Positions 18,296 to 29,889 of a stretch of 64,000 bases of DNA are shown here, piece by piece. How positions within the stretch are numbered: the stretch's first letter is position 1; every line of letters begins with the position of its first letter. A program made the position numbers and the translations under genes. Source of the stretch: Leisingera methylohalidivorans DSM 14336 (GTDB lineage Bacteria; Pseudomonadota; Alphaproteobacteria; Rhodobacterales; Rhodobacteraceae); assembly GCF_000511355.1 (NCBI RefSeq), contig NC_023135.1, positions 2,940,371 through 3,004,370 on the forward strand, given 5' to 3'. The notes under the pieces were generated by a model, which saw only the letters and a program-made list of their open reading frames with translations, searched no databases and was not told the DNA's origin.

Positions 18296-20140
18296 ATGCC
18301 AATGTACCGATCCAGAACCTCCACCCATGGCCGCAACATGGCGGGCGCACGCGGATTGTGGCGCGCAACCGGCATGAAGGATGATGATTTCGGCAAGCCG
18401 ATCATCGCCATCGTCAACTCCTTCACCCAGTTCGTGCCCGGCCACGTGCACCTCAAAGACCTGGGCCAGATGGTCGCCCGCGAGGTTGAGGCGGCCGGCG
18501 GTGTGGCCAAGGAATTCAACACCATCGCGGTGGATGACGGCATCGCCATGGGCCATGACGGCATGCTCTACTCGCTGCCCTCGCGCGAGGTGATCGCTGA
18601 CAGCGTCGAATACATGGTCAACGCCCATTGCGCCGATGCCATGGTTTGCATTTCCAACTGCGACAAGATCACTCCGGGGATGCTGATGGCCGCCATGCGC
18701 CTGAACATCCCGGCGATCTTTGTCTCCGGCGGCCCGATGGAAGCGGGCAAGATCGACATTGCCGATCTGGACATGAAGAAGATCGACCTGGTGGACGCGA
18801 TGGTTGCCGCTGCCAATGACAAATTCACCGACGAGCAGGTCCAGCACATCGAAGAGAACGCCTGCCCGACCTGCGGGTCGTGCTCGGGCATGTTCACCGC
18901 CAACTCGATGAACTGCCTGGCCGAGGCCCTGGGCCTGGCGCTGCCGGGCAACGGCTCGACCCTGGCTACGCATGCCGACCGCAAGCATTTGTTCCTGGAA
19001 GCCGGACGCAAGATCGTCGATATCACCAAGCGCCACTATGTGGGCGAAGAAAAGGGCCTGCTGCCGCGTGAGATCGCCACCTTCGAGGCGTTTGAAAACG
19101 CGATGAGCCTGGATATCGCCATGGGCGGCTCCACCAACACCGTGCTGCATCTGCTGGCGATCGCCAACGAAGGCGAAGTCGACTTCAACATGTCCCACAT
19201 GGACCAGCTCAGCCGCAAGGTGCCCTGCCTTTGCAAGGTCGCCCCGAACACTGCCAACGTGCATATGGAAGACGTGCACCGGGCCGGCGGCATCTTCTCG
19301 ATCCTGGGCGAGCTGAGCCGCGCGGGCCTGCTGCACAACAATTGCAGCACCGTGCATGCCTCGACCATGGGCGAGGCGATTGCCAAGTGGGACATTAAGG
19401 TTGCCAACAACCCCGAGGCCGAGGAGCTGTTCAAGGCCGCCCCCGGCGGCGTGCGCACAACGCAGGCGTTCTCCCAGTCAAACCGTTACAAAGAGCTGGA
19501 CGACGACCGTGAAAACGGTGTAATCCGCTCCAAAGAGCACGCCTTCAGCCAGGACGGCGGCCTTGCGGTGCTGTTCGGCAACATTGCGCTGGACGGCTGC
19601 ATCGTGAAGACCGCCGGTGTCGACGCCAGCAACCTGACCTTCACCGGCTCGGCCTATGTCTGCGAAAGCCAGGACGCTGCGGTCAACGACATCCTGACCG
19701 GCAAGGTCAAGGAAGGCGACGTGGTGGTGATCCGCTATGAGGGCCCGCGCGGCGGCCCGGGGATGCAGGAAATGCTGTACCCGACCTCCTATCTGAAGTC
19801 GAAGGGCCTCGGCAAAGCCTGCGCGCTGCTGACCGACGGACGCTTCTCCGGCGGCACCTCGGGCCTGTCGATCGGCCATGTCTCGCCCGAGGCAGCCGAA
19901 GGCGGCACCATCGGCTTGGTGTGCCAGGGCGACACCATCGAGATCGACATCCCCAACCGAACCATCCATCTGGCGGTGCCGGACGAGGAACTGGCGGCGC
20001 GGCGTGAGGCGCAGGATGCGGCTGGCTGGAAGCCGGCCGCGCCGCGCAAGCGCAAGGTCTCCAAGGCGCTGAGGGCCTATGGCCTGCTGGCAACTTCGGC
20101 TGCAAAAGGTGCGGTTCGCGCGCTGCCGGACGAAGACTGA
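18296..20140 (+). CDS. ilvD: Dihydroxy-acid dehydratase
   Basis: 614 residues. The start [20 protein letters not shown] at 18296 matches the family N-terminus. Iron-sulfur ligands are in [13 protein letters not shown] and [20 protein letters not shown], and the C-terminal [20 protein letters not shown] motif is intact. It dehydrates 2,3-dihydroxy-isovalerate and 2,3-dihydroxy-3-methylvalerate in valine, isoleucine and (via ketoisovalerate) leucine and pantothenate synthesis. It is monocistronic with its own terminator. No leader peptide or T-box-like element is seen in the 132-base upstream gap. Confidence 0.97.
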   Translation: MPMYRSRTSTHGRNMAGARGLWRATGMKDDDFGKPIIAIVNSFTQFVPGHVHLKDLGQMVAREVEAAGGVAKEFNTIAVDDGIAMGHDGMLYSLPSREVIADSVEYMVNAHCADAMVCISNCDKITPGMLMAAMRLNIPAIFVSGGPMEAGKIDIADLDMKKIDLVDAMVAAANDKFTDEQVQHIEENACPTCGSCSGMFTANSMNCLAEALGLALPGNGSTLATHADRKHLFLEAGRKIVDITKRHYVGEEKGLLPREIATFEAFENAMSLDIAMGGSTNTVLHLLAIANEGEVDFNMSHMDQLSRKVPCLCKVAPNTANVHMEDVHRAGGIFSILGELSRAGLLHNNCSTVHASTMGEAIAKWDIKVANNPEAEELFKAAPGGVRTTQAFSQSNRYKELDDDRENGVIRSKEHAFSQDGGLAVLFGNIALDGCIVKTAGVDASNLTFTGSAYVCESQDAAVNDILTGKVKEGDVVVIRYEGPRGGPGMQEMLYPTSYLKSKGLGKACALLTDGRFSGGTSGLSIGHVSPEAAEGGTIGLVCQGDTIEIDIPNRTIHLAVPDEELAARREAQDAAGWKPAAPRKRKVSKALRAYGLLATSAAKGAVRALPDED

Positions 20141-20167
20141 GGCAGAGCCCCAGCGCGACATGCAATC

Positions 20168-20196
20168 CCCGCCGCTCAGAACGCGGCGGGTTTTCT
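20168..20196 (+). terminator. ilvD terminator
   Basis: Perfect eight-base stem CCCGCCGC/GCGGCGGG with a seven-base loop, followed by TTTTCTTCTTT. Confidence 0.85.
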
Positions 20197-20427
20197 TCTT
20201 TCCAGGGTTAGTGCTGAAATTAGGCCCGGCAGGGGTTGCTGCTTCTGGTCTCAAGCCTGAAGGAACCGGCTGCGCTAAGGCCGCAACAGCCAGCTCAGAA
20301 GGCGAGCCGCCATTGACGCCGCACACGTAAAACGATAGGAGCCCTGAAGCCCGTTACACGGGAATGCACCAATTGTTTTGAGTGCATTTGAGATCCGATT
20401 AAAACTCAAGACATTTTGAGGACTATC

Positions 20428-20904
20428 ATGTTGAGACTACTCGCCACGGCTCTAGCTCTTGCAGTTCCGGTCGCTGCAAACGCAGATCCCCAGAAATACT
20501 TGTGTAACTTTACAGAACACAATTCTCCCAGAAAAATTGACGACGGTGGGTTTGTGCCCAGCAAATACATGCTGACTATCGACGTTGAAAACAGTGCCGC
20601 TACGGCCTATGACAGGTTGGTTCACGAGATCTACCAAGCCCCCATAGCCGCAAAATTTTCAAAAAAGAACAATGGAACATACCGCTTGCGGTGGAAGCTC
20701 TCAGGGGTGCCTGTAACTATCACAAAGACTGTAGATTACGGCATACCCGACGTCATCAAAACCAAGTTCAATCTTCGGTACTCGCTGCTGTTTAATCCTG
20801 AAACCCTGCAGGGAACACTCTCAGTCAGCGGAGGGGGCGAACGCTTCGCATCAGCAGCCATTCTGGACTGCAAAAAAGCAAACAAGAACATGGCATTCCG
20901 CTAA
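20428..20904 (+). CDS. Hypothetical secreted protein, AT-richer than surroundings
   Basis: 158 residues from the ATG at 20428, chosen because GAGG lies eight bases upstream; an upstream TTG is less likely. A signal peptide (MLRLLATALALAVPVAANA) ends in an AxA site. The mature protein of about 139 residues has two Cys (YLCNFTEH and AAILDCKK), which could form a disulfide, and looks beta-rich. I recognise no family. Codon use is clearly more AT-rich than the flanking genes (many AAA, TTT and AAT codons), suggesting recent acquisition. It stands alone. Confidence 0.65.
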   Translation: MLRLLATALALAVPVAANADPQKYLCNFTEHNSPRKIDDGGFVPSKYMLTIDVENSAATAYDRLVHEIYQAPIAAKFSKKNNGTYRLRWKLSGVPVTITKTVDYGIPDVIKTKFNLRYSLLFNPETLQGTLSVSGGGERFASAAILDCKKANKNMAFR

Positions 20905-20954
20905 GCACCAAACCGGCGCTCAGAGAGCTCGCCACTTAAACTCGCCTGCCCTCG

Positions 20955-21030
20955 CCGCGCCAGCGGTGCTGGGCCTAAGGCTTTGGGCTGCATCGCTGAT
21001 GCAGCGGAAAAGGCGCGGGAGCCCACCCCT
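20955..21030. repeat. Palindromic intergenic element (copy B)
   Basis: Contains the hairpin GCTGCATC-GCT-GATGCAGC (20987-21005), flanked by GCGGGAGC on one side and a GCGCCAGCG/CGCTGG-like arm on the other. Read on the minus strand, it follows the same order as copy A at 6661-6808: GCTCCCGC, a GC-GCATC/GATGC-GC hairpin, then GGCCCAGC. It lies just past the sulfotransferase stop. Confidence 0.45.
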
Positions 21031-21045
21031 TACGCTGCGGCCCGC

Positions 21046-21864
21046 CTATTCCCCCAGCTTGGCGTGCACCTCTTCCAGGTCGATCTCACCCACCGGCATC
21101 TTGTTGGCCGGGTTCTCGAAATCATATTTGAACAGCTCGAAATCGCGCTTGTAGATCTCGTAGACCAGATGCATCGACAGATCGTCGAAATAATCCTCGA
21201 CCGGATGGGCGCGCTTGGGGCCGTGGCCTTCGCTTTCGTTGAACCGCGGGATCGCGGTCAGGTCCACGGGATGCGGCGTCTCGATCGCATCCAGCACCCC
21301 TTGCATCCCGTCATTAAACGCCTCGGTCCAGAAGATCTGGTTGTAGCGCCCGCCGTTCAGGATGAACGTGGACACATGCCCCGACATCGCCGACCAGTGA
21401 ATGTCCGGATCCATCGGGCGGCGCCAGCGGATGGTGTCGCGCACAAACAGCAGAAACCGCCGGAAGCTGGCGATCTGGTCGAACTCCTGCTTGCCGTCCT
21501 CGCCGCCGACCTCGATCCCGTATTCATAGGCCAGCTTGGGCACCAGATTGCCGCGGTAGCGGCGGCCGTTGCGCTGGATGCCGCAGATCTTGTCAAAGAA
21601 GGAGCTGAGAACGCGAGTATAGGGGTTCCGCACGCAGGTGAAAGCATAAGACCGCTGCCCCTGCACATTTCGGGTGATCGGCCCCTGGCTGTGCTCCAGC
21701 GCCCATTTGTGCAAGCCCTCCTTGGCGTCGTGAATGTCCCCGTCAAAGAACCGCCCGTGATCCGAGTAATACAGGATCTGCCCGATCGTCGAGCAGGCGC
21801 ATTTCGGCACCACCCGGTAGACCACACTCTCACTTTCCGTCATCCAGGTGCCGGGAAACCCCAT
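21046..21864 (-). CDS. Sulfotransferase family 2 (carbohydrate sulfotransferase-like)
   Basis: 272 residues. The PAPS 5'-phosphosulfate loop is VVPKCACSTIG near the N-terminus, and the 3'-phosphate motif is CVRNPYTRVLSSFFDKI. Both are typical of Sulfotransfer_2 proteins that sulfate glycans. There is no signal peptide or membrane helix, so it should be cytosolic. It is divergently transcribed from a GT14-type glycosyltransferase across a 142-base gap, suggesting that the two modify the same surface polysaccharide. An alternative start seven codons downstream is possible. Confidence 0.85.
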   Translation of the reverse strand: MGFPGTWMTESESVVYRVVPKCACSTIGQILYYSDHGRFFDGDIHDAKEGLHKWALEHSQGPITRNVQGQRSYAFTCVRNPYTRVLSSFFDKICGIQRNGRRYRGNLVPKLAYEYGIEVGGEDGKQEFDQIASFRRFLLFVRDTIRWRRPMDPDIHWSAMSGHVSTFILNGGRYNQIFWTEAFNDGMQGVLDAIETPHPVDLTAIPRFNESEGHGPKRAHPVEDYFDDLSMHLVYEIYKRDFELFKYDFENPANKMPVGEIDLEEVHAKLGE

Positions 21865-22006
21865 CTGCTGCCCTCTTGTCCGTCTTTGCCTGTTCCCAGC
21901 AGTAATCGCATATGTTTACCGAAACGGGAACTATCTGGTTTATTCGTGCCTTAAGCCCGCTTATCAAGGGACACAATCAGGCAGAACAAGGCAATCCGTC
22001 CGCATC

Positions 22007-23584
22007 ATGGCAAAAATCGCATATATTCTGCTCTGCCATAAGGACCCCGGGGCGGTCATCCAGCAGGCTGAACGGCTGACTGCGGCCGGCGATTACATGG
22101 CGATCCACTTCGACGGGCGGGCGGCGCCGGAAGACTACCAGTCGATCCGGGCTGAGCTGGCGGACAATCCCAATGTGACCTTTGCCAGAAAGCGGGTCAG
22201 ATGCGGCTGGGGGGAATGGTCGCTGGTCGAGGCGACGCTGCACGCGCTGCGCAGCGCAGTTGAGGAGTTTCCCCGCGCCACTCATTTCTACATGCTGTCG
22301 GGCGATTGCATGGCGGTGAAAACGGCAGAATACGCCCACCGCTTCCTCGACCAGCATGACAAGGATTTCATCGAAAGCTTCGATTTCTTTGACAGCGACT
22401 GGATCAAGACCGGCATGAAAGAGGACCGGCTGATCTACCGGCACTTCTTCAACGAGCGCAAGCACAAGCAGCTGTTCTACTGGAGCCATCGGCTGCAGAA
22501 ACGCCTGGGGCTGCAGCGCGAGGTTCCGGCAGATATCCAGGTACAGATCGGCAGCCAATGGTGGTGCCTGCGCCGCCGCACGGTGGAGTGGATCCTGGAT
22601 TTCACCCGCAAACGCCGCGATGTGATGCGGTTCTTCCGCACCACCTGGATCCCGGATGAAACCTTCTTTCAAACTCTGGTGCGCCACCTGATCCCGGAAG
22701 GCGAGATCGAGCCCCGCACCCTTACCTTCCTGATGTTCACCGATTACGGGATGCCGGTGAATTTCCACAATGACCATTACGACCTGCTGCTGAGCCAGGA
22801 CTTTTTGTTCGCCCGCAAGATCAGCCCGGAAGCGACAGAGCTGAAGTCGCGGCTTGGGCGGCTTTATGCGGCGCAGGGCGTCGACTTCCAAATCTCTAAC
22901 GAGGGGCGCAGCCTGTACAAATTCCTGTCCCAGCGGGGCCGGATCGGGCGCCGTTTCGCACCGCGGTTCTGGGAGACTGAAAGCTCGCTGGGGCGTGAGC
23001 GCGAGCTGCTGATCGTGATCTGCAAGAAATGGCACGTGGCCAAGCGGCTGCTGGAGCAGATCCGCCAGGTGACCAATATCCCGGCCATCGAATATCTGTT
23101 CAACGAAGAAGACACACCGCTGCCCGATCTCGGCGGCATCCAGGCTGCGCTGATGAAGCGCACCCGCCACCGCCGTGCGCTGATGCGGATGCTGTTCGAA
23201 TACTACGAGTCCGATCAGCTGCTCATCTGCCTGGATCCCGGCGCAGTCGATCTGATGAATGATTTCCATTCCGACCGTTCCTCGACCCGTTTCCTGCAGA
23301 TCGAATGCGAGTTCAGCGATGACTATCTGGCCGGCCACGCGCACCGGGTCGGACTGGCGGGCGAACGCACACCGCAATTGACGCTCGAGCGCCTGCTGCC
23401 GACAATCCGCAACGACATCCTGTATGAAAACGACCGCATCCGCGATGCCGGGTTCAGCCAGCTGTTCCAGATACGGGAAAGCAACAGCCCGGAGGAGAAT
23501 GCAGACCAGCTGCGCGGCTTCCTGGGTCTGACCGAGGAGAAAGCCATGCAGATTGCCGGGAACCACTACCTGTTTGCAGATTGA
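22007..23584 (+). CDS. Core-2/I-branching-like beta-1,6-N-acetylglucosaminyltransferase (GT14, DUF5928 C-terminus)
   Basis: 525 residues from the ATG at 22007 (MAKIAYILLCHKDPGAVIQQ). The N-terminal GT14 half (about 1-280) shows the CHKDP start, MAIHFDGR, WGEWSLVEATLHAL, HFYMLSGDCM and IQIGSQWWCLRR-like segments. The C-terminal half (about 330-525) is a separate domain that I associate with DUF5928. Family members add branching GlcNAc residues; here the acceptor is unknown. No signal peptide is visible. Divergence from the sulfotransferase suggests a role in a sulfated, branched extracellular polysaccharide. Confidence 0.82.
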   Translation: MAKIAYILLCHKDPGAVIQQAERLTAAGDYMAIHFDGRAAPEDYQSIRAELADNPNVTFARKRVRCGWGEWSLVEATLHALRSAVEEFPRATHFYMLSGDCMAVKTAEYAHRFLDQHDKDFIESFDFFDSDWIKTGMKEDRLIYRHFFNERKHKQLFYWSHRLQKRLGLQREVPADIQVQIGSQWWCLRRRTVEWILDFTRKRRDVMRFFRTTWIPDETFFQTLVRHLIPEGEIEPRTLTFLMFTDYGMPVNFHNDHYDLLLSQDFLFARKISPEATELKSRLGRLYAAQGVDFQISNEGRSLYKFLSQRGRIGRRFAPRFWETESSLGRERELLIVICKKWHVAKRLLEQIRQVTNIPAIEYLFNEEDTPLPDLGGIQAALMKRTRHRRALMRMLFEYYESDQLLICLDPGAVDLMNDFHSDRSSTRFLQIECEFSDDYLAGHAHRVGLAGERTPQLTLERLLPTIRNDILYENDRIRDAGFSQLFQIRESNSPEENADQLRGFLGLTEEKAMQIAGNHYLFAD

Positions 23585-23714
23585 GCCGAGCAGCACCCAA
23601 TCGGGCAGGCACGCAGAAACGCCCAAAGTGCGGGACAGGCCGGAGATGCACCGGGCCCGCGCAGCCGCAGGCGGCGGCAGGACTTCGCCGCCGCCCTGAC
23701 ATTGGGGTTTAGCG

Positions 23715-24164
23715 TCAGTCTTCCAGCGCTTTGATCATGTCCACCCGTGTTGCATGGCGGCCGCCCTCAAAGCCCGCGTTCAGGAATGCATCCACAATGT
23801 CCAGCGCCAGGCCTTCGCCCACGACACGCGCACCGATGGACAGCATGTTGGCGTCGTTATGGGCGCGGATCATCCTGGCCGAGAACGTATCGGCGCAGAC
23901 ACCGCAACGGATGCCTTTGACCTTGTTCGCGGCCATCATAATTCCCTGGCCGGTGCCGCACAGGACGATGCCCAGCAGGCACTCGCCAGAGGCGACAAGC
24001 CGCGCCGCAGCTGCACCGTGTTCAGGGTAATGCGTACTTTCCGGTGTCTGCGGCCCGATGTCGACCACCTCCCAGCCCTGCGCCTCGATATGTGCAGCGA
24101 CAGCTTTACGCAGCTCAATAGCGGCGTGGTCGCTGGAAAGGGCAATCCGGTTGCTGGATGTCAT
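23715..24164 (-). CDS. rpiB: Ribose-5-phosphate isomerase B / LacAB family
   Basis: 149 residues from the ATG at 24164 (MTSSNRIALSSDHAAIELRK). Active-site features are SSDHAA near the N-terminus, the catalytic Cys in VLCGTGQGIMMAANKVKGIR, and CADTFSARMIRAHNDANML with the phosphate-binding His. It interconverts ribulose-5-P and ribose-5-P, although some family members act on other sugar phosphates such as allose or erythrulose phosphates. It is a single gene; a GC-rich hairpin follows it around 23670-23695 without a T-run. Confidence 0.92.
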   Translation of the reverse strand: MTSSNRIALSSDHAAIELRKAVAAHIEAQGWEVVDIGPQTPESTHYPEHGAAAARLVASGECLLGIVLCGTGQGIMMAANKVKGIRCGVCADTFSARMIRAHNDANMLSIGARVVGEGLALDIVDAFLNAGFEGGRHATRVDMIKALED

Positions 24165-24273
24165 GGTTTGGTCGTCCTGTGTCAAAAGGAAGTTTGCGGC
24201 ATGGCGGCCTTGGATCAAGTCACAGGCGCGCCGTCAATCACTTTATCCCCGGCTTTGGCACGGGAAGCCCCGC

Positions 24274-24557
24274 TCAGCCGGCTAAACCGCTCTGCAGCAG
24301 CCTGTCGATCAGCCCCAGCCAGCCCAGGGCAATGCCATCGCCGGATACCCGGATTGTATCACCATGCCGTAGTTGTTGAAACTGATGTAGTTCTTGTACC
24401 GCTCCCCCGCGATGCCCAACTCGGTCTCCAGCCCCTTGATTTTCTGGGAAACCGCCGACTGTGCCAGCCCCAGCGCCTCAGCCGTGCCAGTGAAATTGCC
24501 ATGCCGGACCACTAGGTCGAACGCAGAAAGCGCAACAGGTTGCAACTCAGCTTCCAA
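24274..24557 (-). pseudogene. LysR-type regulator remnant with central deletion
   Basis: The first 48 codons (MEAELQPVALSAFDLVVRHG to KGLETELG) are a normal LysR helix-turn-helix. They run directly into YKNYISFNNYGMVIQS, a segment from the far C-terminus of LysR effector domains, so roughly two thirds of the protein is missing. A frameshift follows: the correct continuation GDGIALGWLGLIDRLLQSG is in another frame and ends at 24274. The gene cannot make a working regulator. It is divergent from the broken BCCT gene, which it probably once controlled. Confidence 0.85.
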
Positions 24558-24695
24558 GTAATGCTGCTAATGTCACTCAAAAATTATTGCCTACTGAAAA
24601 GGCCTTTTTATATCAGAGAATGCCCTGTGTAAGTTCTGCTAAGGCCGTGTCCCCGGGCGGTACCAACCGGCAGAGCAAAAAAACAGGGATGCTTC

Positions 24696-25590
24696 TTGTC
24701 AATCAAACCTCCTTGAACGGATCTGGCGATCGGCACGTCCGACAGTGGATTCTGCCGGGGCTTCAGCCAGATCACCACCATTTCGTCAAAGCTGATGATC
24801 GGCGGGCTGGTGGTCTGGGCAATTGCCTTTCCCGGACAGTCCGGCGCGGTGCTGAATTCGATCAACGGTTTAATCCTGGCCTCTTTCGGCGCCTTGTACA
24901 TCTGGACCGTGGCGCTGTTTGTCTTGTGCTGCATTGCTCTGGCGTTGCGGCCGACCGCCGGGCGGTTGCAGCTGGGGCAGCCGGGGGACAGCCCTGAATT
25001 CTCCAATTTATCCTGGTTTTCGATGATGGTCGGCGCCGGCCTCGGGGTCGGCATGCTGACCTGGGCTGTGGCAGAGCCGATCTATCACTGGAACAACAGC
25101 CCTGAAGTGATCCAGGGGCTGACCAATGGCGGCGCGGCGGACAATATCCGCATGGCCTATAAATGGTCGTTCCTGCATTGGGGGCTGGGCGCCTGGGCCT
25201 GCTATGCAATAGCCGGGCTGGCGCTGGGGTCCTTCAGCTGCCGCCGCGGGCTGCCGCTGACCATGCGCTCCGCGCTGACACCGCTGTTCGGCACCCGGCT
25301 GTCCGGCTCCATCGGCCATGTGGTGGATATCGTCGCCGTGGTCGCCACCATCCTTGGCGTCGCCCAGACCCTGGGTTTCGAGGTGGAGCAATTCGCCGCC
25401 GGCGACGAAGGCCCCAAGGCCCGTCCGCATATCGTCTTCTGGGGTGTGGCATCTGGCGCGGTGGTGAGGTGCTGCAATGCGCCGCTCTGATCAAGGCGAT
25501 CTGCAACGACGTCCGCCGCGCACAGGCAGGGGTTGCCACCACCATCACGCAGGAGCCCGCGGAATACCCCCCGCCCTCGGGTGGCTGCCG
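24696..25590 (+). pseudogene. BCCT-family (choline/betaine) transporter remnant
   Basis: The first codons (S-I-K-P-P) hit an in-frame TGA at 24714, after which the frame continues with TDLAIGTSDSGF and a good BCCT N-terminal half: SSKLMIGGLVVWAIAFPGQS, WFSMMVGAGLGVGMLTWAVA, EPIYHW. The frame then jumps from GFEVEQFAAG to RPHIVFWGVASGAVV, which belongs near the C-terminus, so the middle helices are missing. It then frameshifts; the expected tail (ALIKAICNDVRRAQAGVAT) is in another frame. BCCT proteins carry betaine, choline or carnitine. This copy is dead. Confidence 0.85.
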
Positions 25591-25689
25591 GCAGGCTTGG
25601 CAGCCGCCCGCACACACTGCCGAAGCGGCCTGCAAACGCTTCGTACAGACCAAGCAAGGAAGCCAAGAAGACCAAATTCCACAACAGGA

Positions 25690-27208
25690 AAATCCTCCGC
25701 CCGGCGATCCGGATGCATGCGGCGGAAGTCGCAAACAGCAGGTTGGACCGGCGCGAATTCCTGTCCTGCGCAACTGCGCTGGGAGTGACCGCATCCGCTG
25801 TCAGTGGCAGGATCGGCCTCAACCAGCCGCTGCAGGCGGCAGCCCCCCGCTGTTCAACTGGCCGCAGCTGGGTAACCAGGTGCGGGGCTATCTGGAATAC
25901 CTCATCCAATACAATGCCGGCGGCTCCTTTGAACCGCGCCTGCTGGAAAGCTGGGAGGTCAGCAAAGACGCTACCGAATACCTGCTGCACATCCGCCCAA
26001 GCGTGAGCTGGAACGATGGCCGCGGCATCCTGACGGCCAAGGACATCGCCTATAACTTTGCCCGCTGGTGCGATGGCAAATAGGAGGGCAACTCAATGGC
26101 GGCCCGCATGGGCTCTTTGCAGAACGAGGCTGGCGACCGCCCCGCCGAAGGCGCGCTGGAAGTGGCCGGCGACTTGACGCTGAAGGTAAAGCTGCCCCGT
26201 CCCGATATCTCGATCATCCCCGCGGTGACCGAAACCCCCGCCGCCATTGTGCCGGACGGCTGGCCGGGTGATCCCGGCGCCGATCCTGTGGGCACCGGCC
26301 CGTACAACCTGGCGGGATACAAGGCCGGCGTCAAAGTGGCGCTGGAAAAGAACACCGATCATGAATGGGCCGGGCGGAGGCGCGAAACTGGACCGGATCG
26401 AATTCATCGACTTCGGAACGGACGCCTCAACTCATCTGTCGGCAGCCGAAGCCGAAGAAATCGACATGACCTACGAGACTGTGGGCGAATATGTCGACAT
26501 CTTCACCTCCATCGGCTGGAACGTAAGCGAGTAGGTCTCAGCCAAAACCCTGGCGCTGCGCACCAACCGAGACGCCGAGGTGGGCGGGATGCACCCCTAT
26601 GCCGATGCCCGCGTCCGCCGCGCCGTGGCGCTGGCCTGCGACAACGCAGTTTTGCTGGAGCCAGACTATGACGGCCGCGGAACCCTGGCGGAAAACCACT
26701 ATGTCTGCCCGATCCACCCGGAATACGCCGATATCGGCGCGCCCGAGCGGGACACAGAAGCCGCACGCGCGCTGATGGAGGAGGCAGGGATGCTAGGTTT
26801 CGAGCACGAGATGTTCTCAATCGACGATGACTGGCGGCGCGACACCACCGACGCGCTGGCGGCGCAGATGCGCGATGCGGGCCTCAAAGGTCAAACGCAC
26901 GGTGCTGCCCGGCAACACCTTCTGGAACGACAGGGACAAATACCCGTTCAGCTCCACCGGCTGGGGCACCGTCCACTTGGGGGGGCAGGTGCTGACATTG
27001 GCCTACAAGACAGGGGGTGCCTGAATTGAAACCGGCCTCGCCAGTGCCGAGTTTGATACAATGCTCGAAGCCGCGTCGGTCATCGCCGACGACGGCACCG
27101 TTATCCAGCCAGCACTCGCTCTACCGCCACCCCCGCCCCGGTATCCTCGGCGCTGAGGGCCATCCGATCGCCGAAATCCATGTGCACAAGCTAGCCTTGG
27201 AAGCCTGA
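25690..27208 (+). pseudogene. Peptide/opine-type ABC substrate-binding protein (SBP_bac_5) remnant
   Basis: Recognisable pieces of one gene lie in different frames. A twin-arginine N-terminus (RLDRREFLSCATALGVTASA) is followed, after a frame change, by YLEYLIQYNAGGSFEPRLLE and GILTAKDIAYNFARWCDG, then VGTGPYNLAGYKAGVKVALE. Next come IEFIDFGTDASTHLSAAEAE, an in-frame TAG at about 26532, MHPYADARVRRAVALACDN and a final stretch to about 27208. At least four frameshifts or stops are visible. The family binds oligopeptides or similar solutes for ABC import. No permease genes are beside it. Confidence 0.85.
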
Positions 27209-27262
27209 TCGGGCCTAACCGGCAAAAGGGCGCGCGCCAGTCCCGGCGCGCGCCCTTGTTTT

Positions 27263-28348
27263 TTAGATGTCGACCTCGACCCGGCCAATCGGGTTGGAGC
27301 AGCAGGCCAGGATGTAGCCTGCCTCCACGTCTTCCTCCGAGATGCCGCCGTTGTGGACCATATGCACCTCGCCCGCGGTCTTCTTGACCTTGCAGGTGCC
27401 GCAGATGCCAAAGGTACAGCCCGACGGGATGTTGAGGCCCGAAGCCTTGGCCACCGCCAGCACCGTATCTGTTTCGGTGCAGGCCGCCATAACACCGGAG
27501 GCCGCAAAGCTGATCTCCGCCGCTGCAGTCTCTTCCGGCACCACGTCGTCGATCTCGGGCGCATCGGCTGCAGTCTCAACCGGGGCGCCAAAGCTTTCCT
27601 GGTTGTAGTTCGCCATGTCGAAGCCCAGGCCGTTGAGCATGTCGCGCACCGCCTGCATGAACGGGTCCGGCCCGCAGCAGTAGACCTCGCGCTCCAGATA
27701 GTCGCCGGCAATCAGGCCCAGCATGATCTGGTTCAGCTGGCCGCGGTAGCCGGTCCAGACCTGATAGGGATCGTCCTCTTCCACCACAAAGTTCAGCTTG
27801 AGGCCGGGCACCCGTGCCGCCATGCCTTCCAGCTGGCGCCGCGCGATGATCTCGCTCGGGCGCTTGGCGCAGTTGATAAAGCTGATGTCGGGCGACTGGC
27901 CGCGGTCGAACAGATACTGGGTCATCGACAGGCTCGGCGTGATGCCGGAGCCTGCGGAGATGAACAGGAACTTGCCGTTGGGGCGCTTGGGCAGGGTGAA
28001 CAGCCCCGCAGGCCCCGAGGCTTTCAGCATCCTGCCGGGGCGCAGGTTGTCCAGCATCCAACGGGTGCCGATGCTGTCCGCTTGCGCCTTCACAGTCACC
28101 GAGATCGACAGCGGCCGCGACGGCGAGGAACTGATGGTGTAGGTGCGCCAGACGGTCCCGCCCGGCACCGGCAGTTCCAGCGTCAGGAACTGGCCCGGCT
28201 GGTATTTGAACCACGCGCCGGAAGGCGCGCGGAAGCTGAAGGTGGCGGTGTTCGGCGCTTCCGGCACAACCGAGACGCATTCCAGCATCTCGTCGTCCTT
28301 CCACGCCAGGGTTTCGTCCAGAGATTCGAAATTAGCCTGCAGTCCCAT
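27263..28348 (-). CDS. Hybrid flavin/[2Fe-2S] reductase, GbcB-type electron donor
   Basis: 361 residues. An N-terminal ferredoxin-reductase FAD domain (RTYTISSSPSRP flavin motif) is followed by an NAD-binding region (ISAGSGITPSLSM, CCGPDPFMQAVRDML) and a C-terminal plant-type [2Fe-2S] ferredoxin with C-x4-C-x2-C (CTFGICGTC) and a last Cys near the end. This architecture serves as electron donor to Rieske oxygenases that demethylate glycine betaine (GbcB) or carnitine/stachydrine. It lies four bases downstream of the Rieske gene stop and shares its riboswitch-controlled transcript. Confidence 0.88.
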   Translation of the reverse strand: MGLQANFESLDETLAWKDDEMLECVSVVPEAPNTATFSFRAPSGAWFKYQPGQFLTLELPVPGGTVWRTYTISSSPSRPLSISVTVKAQADSIGTRWMLDNLRPGRMLKASGPAGLFTLPKRPNGKFLFISAGSGITPSLSMTQYLFDRGQSPDISFINCAKRPSEIIARRQLEGMAARVPGLKLNFVVEEDDPYQVWTGYRGQLNQIMLGLIAGDYLEREVYCCGPDPFMQAVRDMLNGLGFDMANYNQESFGAPVETAADAPEIDDVVPEETAAAEISFAASGVMAACTETDTVLAVAKASGLNIPSGCTFGICGTCKVKKTAGEVHMVHNGGISEEDVEAGYILACCSNPIGRVEVDI

Positions 28349-28352
28349 TGGC

Positions 28353-29889
<1,537 letters not shown>

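Noticed and set aside
23650..23700. A terminator after rpiB
   Set aside because: A GC-rich hairpin (GGCGGCG/CGCCGCC) is present but has no T-run on the relevant strand, so it is not listed as a terminator.
24795..25490. A functional short BCCT transporter of 231 residues
   Set aside because: The frame lacks the middle of the protein, starts after an in-frame stop and ends in a frameshift; it is a remnant.
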